A stretch of 64,000 nt of DNA from the NCBI GenBank assembly GCA_029256725.1, contig JAQSXJ010000004.1, forward strand, positions 1-64,000. Direction: 5' to 3'. The notes under the pieces were generated by a model, which was given only the letters and a program-made list of their open reading frames with translations, did no database searches and was not told the origin of the DNA. How positions within the stretch are numbered: position 1 is the stretch's first letter; each line of letters begins with the position of its first letter. Origin of the DNA: Anaerocolumna sp. GTDB taxonomy: Bacteria; Bacillota; Clostridia; Lachnospirales; Lachnospiraceae. A program made the position numbers and the translations under genes. Shown here in pieces: positions 59,614-64,000 of this stretch.

Positions 59614-60510
59614 ATGTCTAATAGAAGATATGTTATTATTTCCGCTGCATTAATAGCTCTGCTTATTATATTGACAATTCCATTGATTAATATTTCGCCA
59701 GGGCAGATTGCCACCTCCTCAAAGGAAACTGCCCAGGAGGTGGATAATACGGAAGACAGAATATATCTGCCAATTGTAATGTACCATGATATTAAAAAAT
59801 CAAATTCCGGTAAGGATATCATAAATCCCAACGAATTTGAAAGTGATTTAAAGTACTTAAAAGAGAATAATTATACTACCATAACAATGGATGATCTCCT
59901 GGACTATGTATATGAAGATAAATCTCTACCTGAAAAGCCCATAATGCTGACCTTTGATGACGGATATCTTACCACCTATCGATATGCTTATCCAATTATG
60001 CAGGAATATGATATGAAAATTGTATTATCCATAATCGGAAAAAGCACAGATGATTTTACAAGAGTTGGAGATGATCATCTGGAATATGCTCATTTGACCT
60101 GGCCGCTCTTAAATGAAATGCTGGAATCAGGACTTATAGAAATCCAGAATCATACATATAATCTCCATAAGTCCCGAGGGGGAAGAATCGGCAGTAAGCA
60201 GAAGAGGGGAGAGTCCTTAGAAGAATATGAAAAGGTTCTCTCTGAGGATGTTATGAAACTACAGCAGGAGGTAACAGAGATGACCGGTAATACTCCTACA
60301 ACCTTTACCATTCCATATGGAGAATATAGTGATGATACCATTGAAATAATTAAAAAACTGGGATTTAAGGCAGCCTTAACCTGTGACTATGGTTTAAATA
60401 AGATTACAAAAGATAAGGATACTTTGTTTTCTCTAAAAAGGATATGCCGCTCCCATAAGTATTCCATAGATAAATTATTAGAGGACGCAGAGAAGACTAT
60501 AAAAAAATAA
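59614..60510 (+). CDS. Membrane-anchored polysaccharide deacetylase
   Basis: 298 residues: an N-terminal transmembrane anchor (IISAALIALLIILTIPLI), then a NodB-type domain. The metal-binding and catalytic Asp pair lies in LTFDDGYLTTY, the His pair in IQNHTYNLH, and TFTIPYGEY is a later conserved motif. It probably removes acetyl groups from extracellular GlcNAc polymers such as peptidoglycan. The start at 59614 follows AAGGTG; a TTG two codons earlier is less likely. Confidence 0.92.
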   Translation: MSNRRYVIISAALIALLIILTIPLINISPGQIATSSKETAQEVDNTEDRIYLPIVMYHDIKKSNSGKDIINPNEFESDLKYLKENNYTTITMDDLLDYVYEDKSLPEKPIMLTFDDGYLTTYRYAYPIMQEYDMKIVLSIIGKSTDDFTRVGDDHLEYAHLTWPLLNEMLESGLIEIQNHTYNLHKSRGGRIGSKQKRGESLEEYEKVLSEDVMKLQQEVTEMTGNTPTTFTIPYGEYSDDTIEIIKKLGFKAALTCDYGLNKITKDKDTLFSLKRICRSHKYSIDKLLEDAEKTIKK

Positions 60511-60550
60511 TAAAAACAAAAATTTCTTTGATACAATAAGAGGAGTCAGG

Positions 60551-61063
60551 ATGAGCTTACAATTTAAGAAAGCACAAACAGAGGAAGATATTGAACAGAT
60601 AGCAATAGCAGCTGAAGAAATTTGGCAGGAGCACTATATAACCATAATCTCAAGAGAACAGATAGATTATATGGTGGAACATTTTCAGAGTGAAGATGCT
60701 GTTAAAGCCCAGATAGAGAAAGAGGGTTACCGTTATTATCTGCTCTTAGATCAAGGAGTAATGGCAGGTTATATAAGTATCAAAATAGAGGAAAAGGATA
60801 TCCCCTCAATGTTTCTAAGCAAACTCTATATAAAAAAGGAACACAGGGGAAAAGGCTTTGGGAAAGAGGTCATGGGCTTTCTGGAAGCGACTTGCAACGA
60901 ATATAAACTAAGGAAAATATGGCTTACTGTAAACCGTAATAATATTAACAGCATAAACATTTATGAGAAATTAGGTTTCAAAAAGATAAGTACACAGGTA
61001 AATGATATCGGGAACGGCTTTGTTATGGATGATTTTGTCATGGAAAGAGAACAAAGTTTTTGA
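60551..61063 (+). CDS. GNAT family N-acetyltransferase
   Basis: 170 residues with the GNAT core: LSKLYIKKEHRGKGFGKEVM for acetyl-CoA binding and NRNNINSINIYEKLGFKKI near the C-terminus. Its N-terminal IAIAAEEIWQEHYITIISREQ resembles PaiA-like enzymes that acetylate polyamines or small amines; this is tentative. GAGGAG precedes the ATG. It starts 40 bp after the deacetylase gene. Confidence 0.88.
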   Translation: MSLQFKKAQTEEDIEQIAIAAEEIWQEHYITIISREQIDYMVEHFQSEDAVKAQIEKEGYRYYLLLDQGVMAGYISIKIEEKDIPSMFLSKLYIKKEHRGKGFGKEVMGFLEATCNEYKLRKIWLTVNRNNINSINIYEKLGFKKISTQVNDIGNGFVMDDFVMEREQSF

Positions 61064-61237
61064 TGTTATGTCTTTACATCGTGAAATTGATATGCTATCC
61101 TTTAAAAGTTACTATATAAGTTGAATAAAAGCTTTTTTAGCTTCCAGAAATAAAAAGGCTTAATATGTAGAGTTTTATATTTGGAAGCGAATAAAATATA
61201 TTCCGCTTATATATAAATAGCTTATATAGGAGAGCTT

Positions 61238-61651
61238 ATGCAGCCACATATCAATTTTTTCGGTCAGTACGTTGCGCTTTATAATTCTTACATCAGCCGG
61301 CTGAACAATTGTCTGTCTGCTTACCATTTAGACGGTAACCAATATGCAGTAGTCTATTATTTGTTCCATGAAGGACCGAATGCTTTTGAGAATATTGAAA
61401 AATGCCAATATATTAAAGCAAATCCCCTTACCAGGAACATAAAACAGCTGATAAAAGCAGGCTATATCATTGATGTATCGGAAGAAAAGAAAAAACACAT
61501 TTACAGTCTGACGCCCTTAGGTGAAAGAACCTACAGAGAAACAGAACCTCTTGTAATCGCCCTCTTAGAACAAGCGCTTGGAGGCATTACCGAAGAGGAA
61601 CAGTTAATAATCTTAAAAGTATTCAGCAAGATGAAAGATAATCTTGCGTAA
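61238..61651 (+). CDS. MarR family transcriptional regulator
   Basis: 137 residues. A winged helix-turn-helix with NAFENIEKCQYIKANPLTRNIKQL as recognition region, and the wing DVSEEKKKHIYSLTPLGERTY typical of MarR proteins, flanked by dimerisation helices. AGGAGA precedes the ATG. Its regulated gene and ligand are unknown; it may control itself or the following LytTR-ABC module. Confidence 0.85.
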   Translation: MQPHINFFGQYVALYNSYISRLNNCLSAYHLDGNQYAVVYYLFHEGPNAFENIEKCQYIKANPLTRNIKQLIKAGYIIDVSEEKKKHIYSLTPLGERTYRETEPLVIALLEQALGGITEEEQLIILKVFSKMKDNLA

Positions 61652-62038
61652 ATTCAAGTCTATTATCCCAATAAGTTCGCAAGGAAGAGACCTGCATGAC
61701 GGGTTATCTTACTGTCATTATTAATTCATAAGAAAGGCAGACTGCCTCTTCCTTGCTTAGTGATTGTCTGATCATCTCATTTATCATAAACAATATCAAT
61801 CTGAAAAACTCAATTAATAATTTTCAAATTCAATTTATCTATAAAACTTTTTGAAATAATAAATTCAAATTATTCTAATCATTTTAAATCATTTTATCTC
61901 CAAGTAATAATCAAAGTTTATAAACTTGTTGCAGCTTACAGGCTGAAAATGTTAACTTGCCGTTTTTTACTTTTCATAATATTCCTTTTAATGTATGATA
62001 TATCCAGAGGTATAACTGAGAATTAAGGGGGCGAATTC
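61652..62038. other. Gap between the MarR and LytTR genes
   Basis: About 390 bp with no gene. It holds the long inverted repeat at 61679-61756, then AT-rich DNA with the unmapped promoter of the LytTR operon. Confidence 0.6.
61679..61756 (+). terminator. Long stem after the MarR gene
   Basis: GCAAGGAAGAG and CTCTTCCTTGC form a perfect 11-bp stem around 56 bases, within which AGGCAG/CTGCCT forms a small hairpin. It lies 28 bp after the MarR stop. A terminator is likely, but the missing T run leaves room for a structured RNA. Confidence 0.45.
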
Positions 62039-62494
62039 TTGAAAATAACCGTGGAAGAGATCAAGGGTATAACAGAAACGGAAATTATCGTAAAGTGCGG
62101 CAAGGCAGATGCCAAAATAGAAGAATTACTTTCCCTTCTTAGGTTTTATGACGATACCATAACCGGTAAAAAGAACGGGATACTCCATATAATAAGACCG
62201 GATGAAATTTATTACATAGATACAGTAGATGACAAGGTGTTTATATATACTGAAAAAGAAGTGTATGAGGCAGATTTAAGGCTTTACGAAATAACAGAAC
62301 GATTTGAGAAAGTAGGATTAATCCGTATCAATAAATCAACAGTGGTTAATTTGATGAAAATAAAGAAAATAAATTCTGTACTTAATGGAAAAATCAAAGC
62401 TGTCCTTGCGAATAACGAAGCTGTCCTGGTATCCAGACAATATGTAGCGCAATTAAAGGAGAAGCTGGGAATTGGAGGTGGAAAGAAGGGATGA
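62039..62494 (+). CDS. LytTR-domain DNA-binding regulator
   Basis: 151 residues. The C-terminal two thirds (from IIRPDEIYYIDTVDDKVFIY to VLVSRQYVAQLKEKL) is a LytTR domain; there is no receiver domain. It starts with TTG after AAGGGGGCG. Together with the following DUF3021 gene it forms a known pair in Firmicutes in which the membrane protein controls the regulator. The start codon of the DUF3021 gene overlaps its stop by four bases. The pair probably regulates the downstream ABC exporter. Confidence 0.9.
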   Translation: MKITVEEIKGITETEIIVKCGKADAKIEELLSLLRFYDDTITGKKNGILHIIRPDEIYYIDTVDDKVFIYTEKEVYEADLRLYEITERFEKVGLIRINKSTVVNLMKIKKINSVLNGKIKAVLANNEAVLVSRQYVAQLKEKLGIGGGKKG

Positions 62495-62958
62495 AATTAA
62501 AAGAGAATGACAAGCTTAAGAAAATTTATCGTTTCTTTCTTGGGTTAGGAATATCCTTTTCCGTATCGGTAATTGCAATCACCATAGCAACAGGGTTGAA
62601 TGGAGGTGAAAGCATACAGGCGGTAATGATCTATGAATGCCTTGGTCTTTCCTCCTGCAGTGCTTTGGCAGGAGCCGTATTCTCCTCAGAAAAACTGGAT
62701 TTTAAATGGCAGCTTTTACTTACCTATATATCGGTGCTAGGTGTATTGATTCTTTTTGCTAACATATTTAAGTGGTATGACCTTGAAGGAAATTGGACGG
62801 TATATTCCTTCTTTTCCCTGCTTATAGGTCTATATACGGTATGCTTCCTTGTAACTGCAGGTATTTTAGCTATGGTAAGAAAGCGGGAAGACAGTAAACT
62901 CAACCGGAAGTTAAAAGAATACCAGGATAAATATGCAGTTAGAAAGGAGAAAGTCTAG
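62491..62958 (+). CDS. DUF3021 family membrane protein
   Basis: 155 residues with four transmembrane helices (about 11-31, 43-63, 71-92, 102-126) and a charged C-terminal tail. It matches DUF3021, which accompanies LytTR regulators. The start overlaps the LytTR stop and its own stop overlaps the GTG start of the ABC gene, so all are translated together. It likely senses a membrane or cell-surface signal. Confidence 0.88.
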   Translation: MKLKENDKLKKIYRFFLGLGISFSVSVIAITIATGLNGGESIQAVMIYECLGLSSCSALAGAVFSSEKLDFKWQLLLTYISVLGVLILFANIFKWYDLEGNWTVYSFFSLLIGLYTVCFLVTAGILAMVRKREDSKLNRKLKEYQDKYAVRKEKV

Positions 62959-63854
62959 TGGATTCGGTGCTTAGGATAAACAATCTGGTTAAAGGCTATA
63001 AAGGCACAGAGGTACTGCATGGAATCAGTTTTCATGTGTTAAAGGGAGAAATATTTTCCTTGCTGGGAGCAAATGGTGCGGGTAAAACTACCACTCTGGA
63101 ATGTATGGAAGGAGTTAGTCCCTGGGATAAAGGTGAAATCTGCTATACGAAACTAATTAGAGGAGAGAGTCTGAGGGATTATATCGGAATTCAGTTGCAA
63201 TCCTCCTCCTTACCAGAAAGTATGACCATGAGAGAAATCTTTCAGTTGTTTCAAGCTGCGGCAGTAAGAAAGACAGATAATGGGTTACAGGAGAGATTCG
63301 GTCTTGCCCAGCTAATGAATAAACAATACGGTCATCTCTCAGCCGGACAGAAGCGAAGACTCCATCTTGCACTGGCACTTATTAGAAGGCCTGAAATACT
63401 GTATCTGGATGAACCAACGGCGGGACTTGACATTGAGGGGCAGATGTCCCTTCATGAGGAAATCAAAGTGTTCAAAACGGAAGGAAAAACAGTAATCATG
63501 GCATCTCATGATATGGCTGAAATCGAAAAGCTCTGCGACCGGATTGGTGTCATAAGAGAAGGCAGAATGGAGTATGAAGGCACAACCGGTGATTTTGTTG
63601 AACTCTTAGGGGATAAGATTTATACAGAGCTGCGCATTACGGGAATGGAAGAAAAAGCTCTGACTAAGCTGCCGGGCTTTGAAGGAAGAAGAGATAGCTA
63701 TTGCAGATTTCGTCTACAGGAAGTGGGAGAAGACCTATATTACCTGCTAGGCGAATTAAGAGGTAATGGTGCCGATATTTTGGATATTAGAATTGAACAT
63801 CCCACCTTGGAGGAGAAATTTCTGGAGTTCTTAAGAAAGGAGAATGCGAGTTGA
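62958..63854 (+). CDS. ABC transporter ATP-binding protein
   Basis: 298 residues. Walker A in GANGAGKTT, signature LSAGQKRRL, Walker B ILYLDEPTAGLD and the switch His in MASHDM are intact. It is of the DrrA/CcmA-type family that serves multidrug or bacteriocin exporters. It starts with GTG and overlaps the next permease gene by four bases. Export substrate unknown. Confidence 0.93.
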   Translation: MDSVLRINNLVKGYKGTEVLHGISFHVLKGEIFSLLGANGAGKTTTLECMEGVSPWDKGEICYTKLIRGESLRDYIGIQLQSSSLPESMTMREIFQLFQAAAVRKTDNGLQERFGLAQLMNKQYGHLSAGQKRRLHLALALIRRPEILYLDEPTAGLDIEGQMSLHEEIKVFKTEGKTVIMASHDMAEIEKLCDRIGVIREGRMEYEGTTGDFVELLGDKIYTELRITGMEEKALTKLPGFEGRRDSYCRFRLQEVGEDLYYLLGELRGNGADILDIRIEHPTLEEKFLEFLRKENAS

Positions 63855-64000
63855 AACTGCTTTGCGTAACGATCCTACTGCTGTGGAAGAAGGATATCAG
63901 GAACAGGAATATATTGTTGGTGTATTACCTTATACCTTTAGGTTTCTGGGCTTTTATGGGAGCTGTCTTTACTGCGATTAATCCAGCCGCAGCTGAGACA
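63851..64000 (+). CDS. ABC transporter permease (N-terminus only)
   Basis: A TTG start with AGGAG eight bases upstream opens a frame that runs off the window edge after 50 codons. It begins with a charged segment (LLLWKKDIRNRN) and then a transmembrane helix (ILLVYYLIPLGFWAFM), typical of ABC-2 type permeases. It overlaps the ATPase gene by four bases and is its partner. Confidence 0.8.
   Translation, partial: MKLLCVTILLLWKKDIRNRNILLVYYLIPLGFWAFMGAVFTAINPAAAET

Overview
The window looks like chromosome from a low-GC, Gram-positive, plant-fibre- or mucus-degrading anaerobe, most likely a Lachnospiraceae-type Clostridium (Lachnoclostridium/Anaerocolumna-like). This is inferred from gene content: a YesMN/LplBC-type oligosaccharide uptake system, GH2, GH20 and GH26-CBM3 enzymes, an Hcp/hemerythrin nitrosative-stress cluster, DUF6323/DUF6179 and DUF2089/SHOCT gene sets, AGGAGG-type ribosome binding sites and AT-rich intergenic DNA. 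No rRNA, tRNA, CRISPR array or intact prophage was seen.

Layout. 0-6.6 kb (minus strand): sugar ABC transporter permeases, a lipoprotein binding protein, then a YesM-type kinase and YesN-type regulator (the regulator runs off the left edge). 7.4-13.6 kb (plus): a GH2 glycosidase carrying an odd low-complexity insert, an HD-CHAP fusion, an acetyltransferase and yaaA. 13.7-15.7 kb (minus): a frameshifted CBM35-GH26-CBM3 mannanase. 16-24.4 kb: an ECF sigma factor with a membrane partner, then DUF4358, MBOAT and DHHW genes. DHHW is separated from MBOAT by about 4 kb holding an AraC regulator and remnants of glycosidases. 24.6-27.5 kb: GH20 hexosaminidase and a tRNA-dihydrouridine synthase. 27.9-38 kb: a TipA-like MerR regulator, DUF6323/DUF6179, a DUF554 membrane protein, two diguanylate cyclases, a DUF1801 protein and an LTA-synthase-like enzyme. 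38-41.7 kb (minus): a two-component system and a beta-propeller-like lipoprotein.

41.9-45.6 kb (plus): a nitrosative/oxidative stress cluster made of an Hcp-DUF1858 fusion behind a Crp/Fnr-type palindrome, an unrecognised protein and two hemerythrin-like proteins. 45.7-49.1 kb is gene debris: an IS256-family transposase remnant, a radical SAM/SPASM maturase that has lost its cluster-binding core, an AT-rich acetyltransferase and an orphan promoter. 49.1-53.4 kb: an ABC-F ribosome-protection-type protein with a probable leader peptide, facing a MerR-methyltransferase fusion that lies downstream of rfbB. 53.5-56.5 kb: a large class I terpene/prenyl synthase-like protein, DegV and a small holin-family membrane protein. 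57-64 kb: a DUF2089/SHOCT operon, purine nucleoside phosphorylase, a polysaccharide deacetylase, an acetyltransferase, a MarR regulator, and a LytTR-DUF3021-ABC module running off the right edge.

A long palindromic repeat, about 230-290 bp, recurs four times plus one half copy (near 6.8, 7.1, 27.5, 29.0 and 56.7 kb), always between genes. It is the strongest structure not explained by the genes. Other points of interest are the leader-controlled ABC-F gene, the promoter with a 19-bp spacer before rfbB/MerR-methyltransferase, the terpene-synthase-like protein, and the unrecognised Cys/His protein in the Hcp cluster.
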